64,000 nucleotides of DNA from Pedobacter kyonggii (GTDB taxonomy: Bacteria > Bacteroidota > Bacteroidia > Sphingobacteriales > Sphingobacteriaceae): assembly GCF_004310665.1 (NCBI RefSeq), contig NZ_SIXF01000015.1:1-64000 (forward strand), given 5' to 3'. The notes beneath the pieces were generated by a model. The model made no database searches. It was not told where the DNA came from and was given only the letters and a program-made list of their open reading frames with translations. The position numbers were made by a program, and so were the translations under genes. Shown in pieces: positions 30,474-39,479 of this stretch; the first letter of the stretch is position 1, and each line of letters opens with the position of its first letter.

Positions 30474-31682
30474 TTGAAAAGAGGGATTTACACATATATT
30501 TTGAGGACCATTTTGTTCGTTTGCCTGATGATGAATACCATTATCTCGAAAGGACAGAACTATTCTTTCGATTTTTATAATGGGACTTTCAACTTTAGTA
30601 TCGATTCTTCAGTCGTTTTTCCAATACCAAAAACAGCAACTACATCAGCCGTTTCAAACTTTTATAACCGCATCTCTTCTGGCCAATACGCACCTCTTAT
30701 CTCATCTTTAGAAAAATACCAGAAAAAATATCATTTAAACGACTGGATTTATTATCAACTGATCCGCAAAACAGCCGAACAGATTAGTCCGAAAGCAGAT
30801 AATTATTTTGGCTATACTTTATACAAATGGTTTTTACTGAGTAAATGCGGGTACGATGCAAGGTTAGCTGTGGGCAATGATCAGGTTATCTTTTATGTAA
30901 GAAACGAGGAGGATATTAGCGATATTCCGTTTTTTATGATTGACGATAAAAAGTTTATGTGCCTAAATTACCACGATTATGGCAAACTGTTTAAACAGGC
31001 GGATGCTTACAAGCCCGTTAAGATTTCAATTCCAGAGGCTAAAAATCCTTTCTCCTATAAGGTTACCCGAATGCCCGATTTTAAACCCGAAAGTTACCAG
31101 CAAAAAGATATCGAATTTAGTTACCGTCAAAAAATCCATCATTTTAAGCTAAAAGTTAATGAGGATGTACAAACCATTTTCAAAAATTATCCGGTAGTAG
31201 ATTTTGAGAGTTATTTTAATATTCCTTTGAGCCGGGAAACCTACAGCTCTCTTATTCCCACCTTGAAAGAAAACCTGAAAGGCATGGATCAGAAAAAAGG
31301 TGTCGATTACCTGATGAGATTTACCCGTTATGGTTTTTTATATGAAGATGACGGTGAAAATTTCGGCAAGGAAAAACGTTTCTCGCCTGAACAAACATTA
31401 TTAAGTACCCACAGCGATTGCGATGACCGGGCGGCACTATTTTTCTATTTGGTTAAGGAAATATACAACCTGCCGATGATTGCCTTGCTATACCCTAAAC
31501 ATTTAACTATTGCTGTTCAGTTTGACAAACCGGTTGGTGAACCGATTACTTATAAAGGTAAAAAGTATTCGTACTGCGAGCCTACACCCCAGGCTCAGAA
31601 TCTAAAAATCGGACAACTTTCTTCAAATTTCAAGAACAGTAAATATGAAGTGGTTTATGCATACGAGCCTACTAAGAAATAA
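30474..31682 (+). CDS. Secreted transglutaminase-like protein
   Basis: A 402-residue exported protein with a signal peptide (MKRGIYTYILRTILFVCLMM..., cleavage near SKGQ). The start is a TTG; no in-frame ATG gives a complete signal. The C-terminal part contains THSDCDDRAALFFYLVKEI with Cys316 and then HLTIAVQF with His343. This is the Cys-His arrangement of transglutaminase/cysteine-protease-like folds, and Glu369 in CEPT is a possible third residue. Peptidase or cross-linking activity is inferred only. It stands alone. Confidence 0.7.
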   Translation: MKRGIYTYILRTILFVCLMMNTIISKGQNYSFDFYNGTFNFSIDSSVVFPIPKTATTSAVSNFYNRISSGQYAPLISSLEKYQKKYHLNDWIYYQLIRKTAEQISPKADNYFGYTLYKWFLLSKCGYDARLAVGNDQVIFYVRNEEDISDIPFFMIDDKKFMCLNYHDYGKLFKQADAYKPVKISIPEAKNPFSYKVTRMPDFKPESYQQKDIEFSYRQKIHHFKLKVNEDVQTIFKNYPVVDFESYFNIPLSRETYSSLIPTLKENLKGMDQKKGVDYLMRFTRYGFLYEDDGENFGKEKRFSPEQTLLSTHSDCDDRAALFFYLVKEIYNLPMIALLYPKHLTIAVQFDKPVGEPITYKGKKYSYCEPTPQAQNLKIGQLSSNFKNSKYEVVYAYEPTKK

Positions 31683-31732
31683 GCCTTCATATTAAATTAA
31701 TGTTAAAAAATCGTTATTTTATCAATAACAGG

Positions 31733-31762
31733 TTGATTCATTAGCTATTTAAGGTAATTTAG
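31733..31762 (+). promoter_or_regulatory. Candidate promoter of the 91-residue gene
   Basis: TTG (31733-31735), a 19-bp spacer and TAATTTAG (31755-31762), a -7 with one mismatch to consensus. Confidence 0.35.
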
Positions 31763-31797
31763 ATTTCTCATATTGAGTTAAATCTAAAACCTTGTCT

Positions 31798-32073
31798 ATG
31801 TCTGCTATTATCTATACCGTTTTAAAGGAATTTTTTGTTGAGGTGAACGGTCACGCTATAAAGGCTAGAATTATGTCGCCGATTAATGATGACAAAGTTT
31901 TCGTTTTCAAGATCAGTTCATTTTACAAAAGTAAAACTGATTCTGATGCTTATGAACCGGCATCAACATTTACTTCTTACGCAAATGCGGAACGGCATTT
32001 ACTTCAATACCTGGAAGGTTTCCAGAATACACTGGATCTGGGCGGCGACATCGCACCAGGAAATAGTTTTTAA
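31798..32073 (+). CDS. Small conserved hypothetical protein
   Basis: A 91-residue soluble protein (MSAIIYTVLKEFFVEVNGHAIKARIMSP...). I do not recognise the family. It reads as a small mixed alpha/beta domain: two beta strands, then KISSFYKSKTDSDAYEPASTF and a helix NAERHLLQYLEGFQNTLDLGG. The ATG at 31798 is preferred to an in-frame TTG two codons earlier. Its stop codon overlaps the stop codon of the convergent small membrane gene by two bases. Confidence 0.7.
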   Translation: MSAIIYTVLKEFFVEVNGHAIKARIMSPINDDKVFVFKISSFYKSKTDSDAYEPASTFTSYANAERHLLQYLEGFQNTLDLGGDIAPGNSF

Positions 32074-32222
32074 ATATTTTCTTTATCGTCTTTTTCAGGC
32101 GGAAGTTCTGATTGAATGATCTCTTCTTCAAACGCCTTCTTATCCTTTTGGTTTCTTTTAATCAGGTAAGCAATTAAAATGATGACCAGAACTGCAACGC
32201 CGATTAATATTGGATAGTTCAT
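32070..32222 (-). CDS. Small single-TM membrane protein
   Basis: A 50-residue protein starting MNYPILIGVAVLVIILIAYL, then basic IKRNQKDKKAFEEE and an acidic tail. One N-terminal membrane helix is followed by a charged cytoplasmic segment, a layout found repeatedly among small Bacteroidota proteins. Function unknown. It is convergent with the 91-residue gene, overlapping at the stop codons (32070-32073). Confidence 0.72.
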   Translation of the reverse strand: MNYPILIGVAVLVIILIAYLIKRNQKDKKAFEEEIIQSELPPEKDDKENI

Positions 32223-32342
32223 ATTCGTTCGATTAAATTCTAACCTATGTGATTTAACCTAAGTTATGAGAAATATTTTACATGTTAAGCACCAAGCCAA
32301 GTGTTAACATAATCATAATATTAATTTAACTTTCTGTTTTTT

Positions 32343-32350
32343 TATCTTTG
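32343..32350 (+). promoter_or_regulatory. Promoter -7 element of the basic-protein gene
   Basis: TATCTTTG, a perfect TAnnTTTG, 21 bp before the ATG at 32372. The -33 element is unclear. Confidence 0.6.
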
Positions 32351-32371
32351 GAGAAATCCCATAAGCTCTAA

Positions 32372-32677
32372 ATGAAAAAGAATAAATCCAAGTCGAAAAA
32401 TCATTCGACAAGCAAAAAATTACGGAAAGAATTAGAATCGAAATTAGCCCTTGCATTTAACGAACTTGTTACCCAGTATGGCAAAGCAAAAAAAACCGAT
32501 AAAGTAATCGAAAAATTTGCAAAGCAATTAACTAAAAAAGTTACTTTCATTACTCAAGATGATTCTATAACGCCATATATCAAAGAAGAAAAAGTTGCTC
32601 CTGCAGCTCCAAAGGCAAAAACGGTTAAACCTGCTGCAGAAAAGAAAGCAAAAGCAGAGGTTAAAGAGACAGTATAA
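32372..32677 (+). CDS. Small basic, Lys/Ala-rich protein
   Basis: A 101-residue protein with a Lys-rich start (KKNKSKSKNHSTSKKLRKELE), a central helical part (LALAFNELVTQYGKAKKTDKVIEKFAKQLTKKVTF) and an Ala/Pro/Lys-rich tail (APAAPKAKTVKPAAEKKAKAEVK) like histone H1-type tails. Binding to nucleic acid is a guess from composition. It is flanked by a good -7 element and a terminator, so it is monocistronic and probably well expressed. Confidence 0.75.
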   Translation: MKKNKSKSKNHSTSKKLRKELESKLALAFNELVTQYGKAKKTDKVIEKFAKQLTKKVTFITQDDSITPYIKEEKVAPAAPKAKTVKPAAEKKAKAEVKETV

Positions 32678-32690
32678 AAATACTGTTATA

Positions 32691-32740
32691 AAATAAAGCG
32701 GGTGTTCTCCGTTATGATGAGCACCCACTTTATTTCTTTT
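32691..32740 (+). terminator. Terminator of the basic-protein gene
   Basis: AAATAAAGCGGGTG (32691-32704) pairs with CACCCACTTTATTT (32722-32735) with one non-Watson-Crick position. A TTTCTTTT tract follows. Confidence 0.85.
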
Positions 32741-32787
32741 AAAGAATAATCAAACTCATCAGCTAACCAATAGGCTTAAAAGAATTA

Positions 32788-33045
32788 TTACTGAACGTCA
32801 ATATTTTTCGTTGCCCTTACTGGTATTGTATACTTGCCACCAGAAATGGCAAATTGTAACTGATAATTACCAGAAGCAGGGAATATCCTATTCCTAGAGT
32901 TGTTTCAGTTGTACCCCCCTATCGTTTCGTCATATACGATACCATTTATACCACAGCCCTCCAACAGTAAATTTATGCCTTACGCAATATCACCGTTATG
33001 GCCTCGCTTAATAGACAACGTATTGGAGAGGTATCTGGCTTTTCT
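32788..33045 (-). pseudogene. Remnant of a secreted-protein gene with two in-frame stops
   Basis: One minus-strand frame reads through about 85 codons with protein-like segments (NTLSIKRGHNGDIA, GINLLLEGCGINGIVYDETIGG, FPASGNYQLQFAISGGKYTIPVRATKNIDVQ) and a proper stop at 32788-32790. It is interrupted by TAA at 32980-32982 and TGA at 32905-32907 and has no start. It lies directly downstream of the 302-residue secreted gene and looks like the 3' end of a decayed neighbour. The parent family is not recognised. Confidence 0.6.
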
Positions 33046-33052
33046 TTAAAAT

Positions 33053-33961
33053 TTAATGATTAACAGCTGTAAAATAAATGGAGAAAGTAGAAGATAAAAT
33101 CGCTCCTGTAGACCTTGACTTAGCCCTTACAAAAACTTTCGAGTCATATTCATCTAAGTAGTCATTTGCTTCTACAAGAACTTTTTTACTTCCGTTCATC
33201 TGCGTGCCTTTAATGGTTCCATAAGGATATACTAAAAACTGCTTTTCAGTTACAGGATAGTTAGACATGTCTGCAACTTCCCATTCCCAATATATATCGC
33301 TATCCAAGATTGAAGCATTATTTCTAGTAAAAGAAATGTCATATGCAAACTTCCAGACACCATTCTCCATGTGACCATTAGGATTGTATGAAGTACCGTA
33401 AGCGTGAGCAAAGCCACAGTCAGTTCCAAATAGAATCGTTTCTACTTTATTAACTGAATTTATTGTAATTGGTAATGGGGGAACATCTGGAGGTACTACA
33501 TAAATCCCATATCTAGTGGAGGAGTAACTTATACGATTTATATTTTGATTATCTAAATATTCAAACCTCAGAATTAATTTACCATATTGCTTATTCGCTG
33601 GCAATGATGCATCCAAATCAGCTAAAGTGGCCTGATTAGAACTATAGTCTGAAGATGTAATATTTTTTGTCAGTAAGAGTACACTTGATGGATCATCAGG
33701 AATATTTGAATCACTACTTTGATTTTCTGTGTAATATAGTTTGATTATACAATTACCAGAAACAAATCCTCCATTGGAATTAGCACCTCTCAGTACTGAG
33801 ACAAGAATTTTAAAAGGAGTCGGTGCATTTATATTTGGTACTTTAAGAGACGTTCCTTGCAAATAGTTCTGTCCAATTTGAAATGACTGTAATGTTACCT
33901 GAGCATACGAACCTGTAGCTATTACCATAATAGCTAACAAAATGAATATCTGTTTTTTCAT
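33053..33961 (-). CDS. Secreted protein of unknown function
   Basis: A 302-residue exported protein with the signal peptide MKKQIFILLAIMVIATGSYAQ; an upstream in-frame start is rejected because it would bury this signal. The mature part is Ser/Asn-rich and beta-strand-like, with a Pro-rich linker YVVPPDVPPLPITINSVN near the middle and a WEWEVADMSNYP segment. I know no family. The ATG is 1 nt after the stop of the upstream lipoprotein gene, so the pair is translationally coupled. Confidence 0.72.
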   Translation of the reverse strand: MKKQIFILLAIMVIATGSYAQVTLQSFQIGQNYLQGTSLKVPNINAPTPFKILVSVLRGANSNGGFVSGNCIIKLYYTENQSSDSNIPDDPSSVLLLTKNITSSDYSSNQATLADLDASLPANKQYGKLILRFEYLDNQNINRISYSSTRYGIYVVPPDVPPLPITINSVNKVETILFGTDCGFAHAYGTSYNPNGHMENGVWKFAYDISFTRNNASILDSDIYWEWEVADMSNYPVTEKQFLVYPYGTIKGTQMNGSKKVLVEANDYLDEYDSKVFVRAKSRSTGAILSSTFSIYFTAVNH

Positions 33962-33962
33962 A

Positions 33963-34271
33963 TTATTTCTCATATGTGGCTTTATATTCATTTGCAGTAT
34001 CGTACTCAGATTGAACATCTGCTAAACTTTTATGATACCAACCATATACAACAAATTCTTTGTTCTTTTCATTGTATACAATTTGATCCTTTGGCGCAGT
34101 GGTAGTTATAGAAACAAACTGTAGTAGTTTTGAAAACTCAATTTCTGATACTTCCGTTGTTTTAGTAACAGGTTCGATTTTGACTTCATCTTTTTTACAA
34201 CCCGTTAGGGAGGAGATTGATAAAACTGCAACTATTGCAATTTTAAGAACATAGGTATTTAGATTTTTCAT
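33963..34271 (-). CDS. Small lipoprotein of unknown function
   Basis: A 102-residue lipoprotein, MKNLNTYVLKIAIVAVLSIS followed by lipobox LTGC and KKDE. The mature part is about 75 residues (KTTEVSEIEFSKLLQFVSITTT...) and ends with YKATYEK. The ATG at 34271 gives a standard signal; a start six codons earlier is less likely. It is first in a two-gene unit with the 302-residue secreted protein. No family recognised. Confidence 0.72.
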   Translation of the reverse strand: MKNLNTYVLKIAIVAVLSISSLTGCKKDEVKIEPVTKTTEVSEIEFSKLLQFVSITTTAPKDQIVYNEKNKEFVVYGWYHKSLADVQSEYDTANEYKATYEK

Positions 34272-34410
34272 AACTAAAAATACATACAATAGGTTAAATA
34301 AAAATTAACTATGAATGAAGTTTAAGAATAAATAAGCCAATGAACATCAAATAAAAATACATTACATAAAAACAAAATAGCAATTAATTATACTCGAAAT
34401 AATATTAACA

Positions 34411-34446
34411 AAAAAGGGTATTTGCCTTAACGGCAAACACCCTTTT
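34411..34446 (-). terminator. Terminator of the beta-helix lipoprotein gene
   Basis: AAAAGGGT-A-TTTGCC pairs with GGCAAA-C-ACCCTTTT around a 5-nt loop. A TTTTTTG tract follows on the minus strand. Confidence 0.88.
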
Positions 34447-34481
34447 CAAAAATTCTTATAAAGGATAAGTATTCTTATATC

Positions 34482-35684
34482 TTATAAATTAGCTAACAAA
34501 TCTAAACCATCAACAGTTGACCATTTTCCTTTTGTTAAAGAAGCACCTGTAGCAGTTGTTGATACTGACCAGTTTGCACCGAAACTAGCTGCGTTCACAG
34601 TAAACGCACCACCAGAATTTTGCGAAAGAAATAATACTGGCGTATTCGTTACTTTTACATTATTCAATTTAATCTTACCACCAACAACTTGCTCAGTATA
34701 TGTAGCCAAATCGCGAATTTGAACTGCCGATCCGAAACCAGATTCAACTGAAGCGTAACCATCAATAACAATATTACTAAAATCACCATTACCGTGTGAT
34801 TTAAATTGTATAGCATCATACTGCTTTTCCGAGTTTGATTCTGTAGTTGTACCAGCTGCTCTTTTAAGGGTAATGTTCGTAGCTTTAGGCCAAAATGCAT
34901 TATTTACACCTTTGGCTTCAATTTCCATTCCGTAGTTAGCAATGCCTGTTTGATAAGCAAACCAATTGGTATTATCCTGGCCTCTCCAGCCATCTTGCCA
35001 ATCGAATGAATCATCGGTATTGCCATAAGAGATTAAATTTTTAGCACTTACAGTACCACCGTAAAATTCAAAACCATCATCGTTTCCTTTGTATGATACT
35101 AAGTTTTCTAAAACTGTACCTGATCCTACAGAATAAAATGAAAATCCGTTGTGCTCTCTTGTGTTATTATTAAATACCAAACCAGCATATTCAACTCTTA
35201 CGTATTTTAACGAACCACCATTGTGTGCGGCATTAGTACCACCATAGCTTAAATCTTGGCCATCTTCTGATTTTGCTGTTTGAGTACCCGTAGCCGTTGC
35301 AGAATTTACTATTGGTGCATCACCATACATGATAATACCAGCCCATTGTCCGCCCAATTTGGTTTTAGCTGTAAAAACGATTGGCTCATCTGCTGTACCA
35401 TTAGCGATTAATTTACCACCATTTAAAACTACTAATCCATCTTCGCCATCAGCTTGATCTGCAGTAAAGGTACTACCTGGTTCTATTGTTAAGGTAACAC
35501 CAGATTGAATTTTCACTAGCCCTTTTAAAGTATAATTACCAAAAGCTAAAGTTCTGTTAGCTGTAATATTTCCGGTGATTTCACCTTGAACAGGCACCTT
35601 TATTATTGGTTGATCATCATCATCTTTTGAACAGCCCGTAAAAATTGTAGCTGAAACAGCAATTGCATAAAGTAATTTTTTCAT
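34482..35684 (-). CDS. Parallel beta-helix lipoprotein paired with a TonB-dependent receptor
   Basis: A 400-residue lipoprotein with lipobox FTGC and CSKDDDDQ after the signal. The body consists of short repeated turns (GVTLTIEPGSTF, GKLIANGTADEPIVFTA, YVRVEYAG, LENLVSYKGNDDGFEFYGG, AKNLISYGNTDDSFDW). These are typical of right-handed parallel beta-helix proteins that are often mislabelled as multidrug transporters. It lies 129 bp downstream of a TonB-dependent receptor gene, the arrangement of receptor and surface ligand-binding lipoprotein. The ligand is unknown. Confidence 0.8.
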   Translation of the reverse strand: MKKLLYAIAVSATIFTGCSKDDDDQPIIKVPVQGEITGNITANRTLAFGNYTLKGLVKIQSGVTLTIEPGSTFTADQADGEDGLVVLNGGKLIANGTADEPIVFTAKTKLGGQWAGIIMYGDAPIVNSATATGTQTAKSEDGQDLSYGGTNAAHNGGSLKYVRVEYAGLVFNNNTREHNGFSFYSVGSGTVLENLVSYKGNDDGFEFYGGTVSAKNLISYGNTDDSFDWQDGWRGQDNTNWFAYQTGIANYGMEIEAKGVNNAFWPKATNITLKRAAGTTTESNSEKQYDAIQFKSHGNGDFSNIVIDGYASVESGFGSAVQIRDLATYTEQVVGGKIKLNNVKVTNTPVLFLSQNSGGAFTVNAASFGANWSVSTTATGASLTKGKWSTVDGLDLLANL

Positions 35685-35813
35685 TTTAATTCTTTTTTAT
35701 AATATATTTTAGTTTTCCTTGAATGTAAATTTACCACCTCAATGTTTTCAATACATTAACCCAACTTTAAGCTTACATCAATCATGGGTTAACAAATCGT
35801 AAACAACTAGAGG

Positions 35814-38630
35814 TTAAAATGTATAGCCTAAACCTAGTGATACACCAACTCCTCTTTTATAATCTTTAACAGTTAAATCGTTTTCGTATATCTTTATGAT
35901 ACTTTCTTCGCCTAATTCTATTCTATATGTCGGATTCAGGATATTCTCTACCCCAAGTTTTAAATCCCACTTACCAGAAAGTTTATTATTCCAGATAAAA
36001 TCCAACTTACCAAAAGGCTTTTCATAGTAATTATCCAATCCATTTGTACCTACTGCATAAATACGCTCGCCATAAATATTGTAAGCCAATGTCATTGTAC
36101 TTTTCCATTTTTTAGTAAAGTCTGATTCGTGTTTGATATCTGCATTGATCAACCAAGGAGAAGCACCTTGTAACTTACGGGTATTATCATTACCGATGGC
36201 GGCGGTCTCTACACTGTTCTTAGCCACATCAATGGTAGTCTTAGTATACATTAATGAAGTGTTGAAGCCAACCGAGAAGTTCGAAAGCGATTCGTTTATT
36301 CTTGATAACTGCAACAAGAATTCAATTTCAGCTCCATAAAGCACTGCCTTTTTTGAATTGTTATAGGTAATTTGTAAACCACCACTACCTGCAGTCTGTA
36401 GAAATAAACGTTCGATCGGGTTTTCTAAATACTTGGCAAATGCTGTAATGGCAAACATTTCTTTACTAGTTGGGAACAACTCATACTTCGCATCGAAATT
36501 ATAATTATTACTATTCACGATATTTGGGTTACCGCTTTCTATGGTTGCGTCAGGATTAACAAATTCTAACGGAAATGCCTCCATGATTACAGGCTTTGTT
36601 ATTGTTTTTGAAGCAGATAGTCTAAAATTCGAATTCTCTGTTATACTATATTTCAAGTTAGCTGCTGGCAAAATATTGAAATTATTTTTAGTAGATCTTT
36701 GGAATGGTTCATCAAAACTACCCGGATTTCTAAATCTTGTTAAGCGCTGAGACTGCTCGAACCTTGCTCCCGCATTTAGGTTTAATCTGTCATTAAATCT
36801 AAATGCTAAATCAACATAACCAGCATTTACACTTTCTTGCATTGTAGCTGCGTATGTAGCATTACTACCTTCTCTATAAGTAAAGTTACCCTGAGCAATT
36901 TCGTTCACCAAGGTTTGATCAGGTTCATTTGTATCAAAACTTGTTGTATTAGATGCTAGATTTTGTGACACTACGAATCTGGAGTTAGATGCTACTTTGT
37001 TAAACGAACCGTTATAACCGACACTCAGCTTATGTGCTTTTGTTAAGTCTTCGTTCCCAAATTTAAAGTTGTACTCTAACATGCCCGACCCAAAGAAGTC
37101 CCCATCAAAATCCATATATTGTCTATATATACTGTTACCAGAATAATTTACTGATGTAGTGTTCTCATCAATAAGAGATCCTCTGAAAGATTTTCTGTCT
37201 GGCAATTGATATTTTGTCTTTGAATAGGAAATACCAGCTTTTATACTATGCGCATCATCTTCAGTTATTTTATAATTCGCAAAAGTTTGCCCGGTATAAA
37301 AATCAGTTTTTTGTAACTGATTTAACCTTATAAAGGTATTGTTAACCGTAGCTTGGCTATTGGTATAACCCAATTGATCTTGAATCAAGTTTTCAGTCCC
37401 TTTTAAGTAAAAGGCATTAAAACTTAAACTTAATCTTTTGGTAACGTAGTTTAAGGCTCCGAGTATAGATGAATTAGTAGAAAACCTATTGGTTGTTGTG
37501 TACAGGTTATTATCATAAATACCTTGTGCGGTATTAAAAAAACGATCTACACCTTCTCTTATTTGAAAATTATTATCTGTATTAATAGAGATTAAATACT
37601 GGAAAGACCTTTGGTTTTCAAGATTGAATTTTTGTGTATGTAAAATACCAACGCTTGTATTTAAAGGAGCCTTGCCATTATCAACATCGAAACCAGAACC
37701 AAATTGCGAAAGTGCTTCATTAGACGACATGGTATAAGCAGACGGGGCCTTTCCAAAAACTTTAGGCAAAGCTCTTCCATCACCATTAAAACCTAAATAA
37801 CTACCAAAGGATGTAGCATCTTCTGCCCTCAAGAATTTCTTAAAAGTACTGTTCGAGATAAAGCTTGTTCCAATATTAATTTTAGTTACTGCTTTTTCGC
37901 CCTTAGCGGTTACAATATTGAATGTTCCGCCAGCGAAATCGCCGTATAAACCTGAGTTGAATGTTTTGTAGGTTTCTAAAACGCTGACAATATCAGTTGG
38001 AAAAAGATCTAAAGGAATAATCTTTTTGAAAGGATTGTTAGAAGGTACCGCTAAACCGTTTATTAATAAGTTATTATACCTGTCTTCTAAGCCTCTTACA
38101 AATAAACCTCTGCCGTCTACCTTAGTAATACCGGTAATTTTTGTCAATCCTTCTTCAACATCGCTTACGCCTTTTCTAGAGAGTTCCTGGATTCCGATAC
38201 CTTGTTTAATCTCGATAGCATTCTTTTGCAATGACAGCAAAGCAGTTTCGCTTTCTCTACCAGCTACACCCTTTACTTGTACATCAGCTAATTTTTGAGA
38301 ATTTGATTCTTCAAGTGTCAGGTTTAAGGTAGTTGTACCTCCACCATTTACTTCAACAGCTGGTACTTCCTTTGTAGCATAACCTACGTAAGATGCTTCT
38401 ATTACAAATTTACCATCTTGTAATGCAGCGATAGTATATTTGCCATCAGCACCTGTAGAAGTACCTTTAGTTGTACCTTTAATTTTAACCGTTACCCCAA
38501 TTAAGGTCTCACCCGTTTTTTTATCGGTAACTGTTCCAGAAATTTTCCCTGTCTGCGCATACGCAAGTATGCTGATCGTTAAAGCGAACACCGTGAGTGC
38601 CGTTCTTTTAAAAGAGTTTAGTAAATCCAA
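35814..38630 (-). CDS. TonB-dependent outer-membrane receptor
   Basis: About 938 residues. A signal peptide ends at ILAYAQ. A carboxypeptidase-like regulatory domain follows (GKISGTVTDKKTGETLIGVTVKIKGTTKG...), then the plug (GVSDVEEGLTKITGITKVDGRGLFVRGLEDRYNNLLINGLAVPSNNP) and a 22-strand barrel ending LGLGYTF. It imports a ligand using the proton gradient through TonB. The start is read as TTG at 38630 (MDLLNSFKRTAL). A longer form from a GTG at 38666 would lie upstream of the expected transcription start set by TACTTTTG at 38652-38659. It is coupled with the beta-helix lipoprotein. Confidence 0.88.
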   Translation of the reverse strand: MDLLNSFKRTALTVFALTISILAYAQTGKISGTVTDKKTGETLIGVTVKIKGTTKGTSTGADGKYTIAALQDGKFVIEASYVGYATKEVPAVEVNGGGTTTLNLTLEESNSQKLADVQVKGVAGRESETALLSLQKNAIEIKQGIGIQELSRKGVSDVEEGLTKITGITKVDGRGLFVRGLEDRYNNLLINGLAVPSNNPFKKIIPLDLFPTDIVSVLETYKTFNSGLYGDFAGGTFNIVTAKGEKAVTKINIGTSFISNSTFKKFLRAEDATSFGSYLGFNGDGRALPKVFGKAPSAYTMSSNEALSQFGSGFDVDNGKAPLNTSVGILHTQKFNLENQRSFQYLISINTDNNFQIREGVDRFFNTAQGIYDNNLYTTTNRFSTNSSILGALNYVTKRLSLSFNAFYLKGTENLIQDQLGYTNSQATVNNTFIRLNQLQKTDFYTGQTFANYKITEDDAHSIKAGISYSKTKYQLPDRKSFRGSLIDENTTSVNYSGNSIYRQYMDFDGDFFGSGMLEYNFKFGNEDLTKAHKLSVGYNGSFNKVASNSRFVVSQNLASNTTSFDTNEPDQTLVNEIAQGNFTYREGSNATYAATMQESVNAGYVDLAFRFNDRLNLNAGARFEQSQRLTRFRNPGSFDEPFQRSTKNNFNILPAANLKYSITENSNFRLSASKTITKPVIMEAFPLEFVNPDATIESGNPNIVNSNNYNFDAKYELFPTSKEMFAITAFAKYLENPIERLFLQTAGSGGLQITYNNSKKAVLYGAEIEFLLQLSRINESLSNFSVGFNTSLMYTKTTIDVAKNSVETAAIGNDNTRKLQGASPWLINADIKHESDFTKKWKSTMTLAYNIYGERIYAVGTNGLDNYYEKPFGKLDFIWNNKLSGKWDLKLGVENILNPTYRIELGEESIIKIYENDLTVKDYKRGVGVSLGLGYTF

Positions 38631-38651
38631 TTTGCCTTTATTTAATAAGGA

Positions 38652-38659
38652 CAAAAGTA
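38652..38659 (-). promoter_or_regulatory. -7 element of the TonB-dependent receptor gene
   Basis: TACTTTTG on the minus strand matches TAnnTTTG, 22 bp before the TTG start at 38630. The -33 element is weak. Confidence 0.5.
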
Positions 38660-38741
38660 TTACCACAGTGTTAACTACATGTTAGGTGTTAATTAACATT
38701 CTTTTACCTTAAAGTTAACTAAACGTTAAGTGCCTTCAGGA

Positions 38742-39257
38742 TCAATAACGAATACCCACTTTCTTGCAAATAAAGTGCAATAACCAGATCGGACCTATTA
38801 ACAAGAACTTAACATCATCCAGAAATGACGGTTTCTTTCCTTCAATTTTATGCCCAATAAACTGACCAATCCAGGACGCAACAAATATAGCGGCATAAAT
38901 AGCGTAGGCAGTTCCACTACCTAAGCCTACCGCTTGCTCAATTTTTACGATGATGTAACTCATTAAACCTACTACCCAAATCATTAAAAAAAACAATACT
39001 GGTGAAAGCGTAAAGTAATAATACAAGCTAAAGGCCAATAGAAAAGATGCCCAGTTAAAGAAACCATTATAGTTACCTAAAAAACCGATATGCGGAAAAG
39101 GGATCTGCCAGATCAAACCCAGTAAGCTGAATACAATTAAAGGAACACAGATCCAGTGCACCAGCTTGTTTGTTGGATTTTGGTGACTTTCGGCATACTT
39201 ATCAAAAAGCACATCTACTGGCCGCTTTGGTTCGATCGTTATGGTTCTCTTGCTCAT
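38742..39257 (-). CDS. Mpo1-like (DUF962) membrane protein
   Basis: A 171-residue membrane protein of the Mpo1/YGL010w family (DUF962). The conserved N-terminal YAESHQNPTNKLVHWICVPL and C-terminal GQFIGHKIEGKKPSFLDD supply the histidines expected to bind iron. Four membrane helices lie between. Yeast Mpo1 is an Fe(II) dioxygenase acting in alpha-oxidation of 2-hydroxy fatty acids; the same activity here is inferred from the family. The ATG at 39257 is chosen because the upstream extension runs into the rny terminator hairpin. Confidence 0.85.
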   Translation of the reverse strand: MSKRTITIEPKRPVDVLFDKYAESHQNPTNKLVHWICVPLIVFSLLGLIWQIPFPHIGFLGNYNGFFNWASFLLAFSLYYYFTLSPVLFFLMIWVVGLMSYIIVKIEQAVGLGSGTAYAIYAAIFVASWIGQFIGHKIEGKKPSFLDDVKFLLIGPIWLLHFICKKVGIRY

Positions 39258-39274
39258 TATGTAAAAATAAAAAA

Positions 39275-39297
39275 AAGCGATGGAATATCCATCGCTT
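39275..39297 (-). terminator. Terminator before the Mpo1-like gene
   Basis: AAGCGATGG (39275-39283) pairs with CCATCGCTT (39289-39297). A T-rich tract (TTTTTTTATTTTT) follows on the minus strand, 18 bp before the Mpo1-like start. It most likely ends rny transcripts. Confidence 0.82.
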
Positions 39298-39314
39298 AAT
39301 GTTTTGTTTAATTC

Positions 39315-39471
39315 ATTCGCCCAGGTTTGTGTCTTCACAAACCTTTTCTACATTTCGTTTCGTGAGGACACGAACCGAGGCTAGCGTAATCGTCATGCTG
39401 AATTCAGTTCAGCATCTTTTCTATTACTAAGATCCTGAAACAAGTTCAGGATGATGATTCGGTGGGCGAAT
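39315..39471. repeat. 157-bp inverted-repeat-bounded element with nested hairpins
   Basis: The ends ATTCGCCCA (39315-39323) and TGGGCGAAT (39463-39471) are inverted copies. Inside are AGGTTTGTG/CACAAACCT (39323-39344), TTCGTG/CACGAA (near 39357-39373) and two GTCATCCTGA-family hairpins (39391-39415 with GCTGAA/TTCAGC, and 39430-39455 with CCTGAA/TTCAGG). It fills the gap between rny and its terminator. Confidence 0.65.
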
Positions 39472-39479
39472 TGCCTTCT

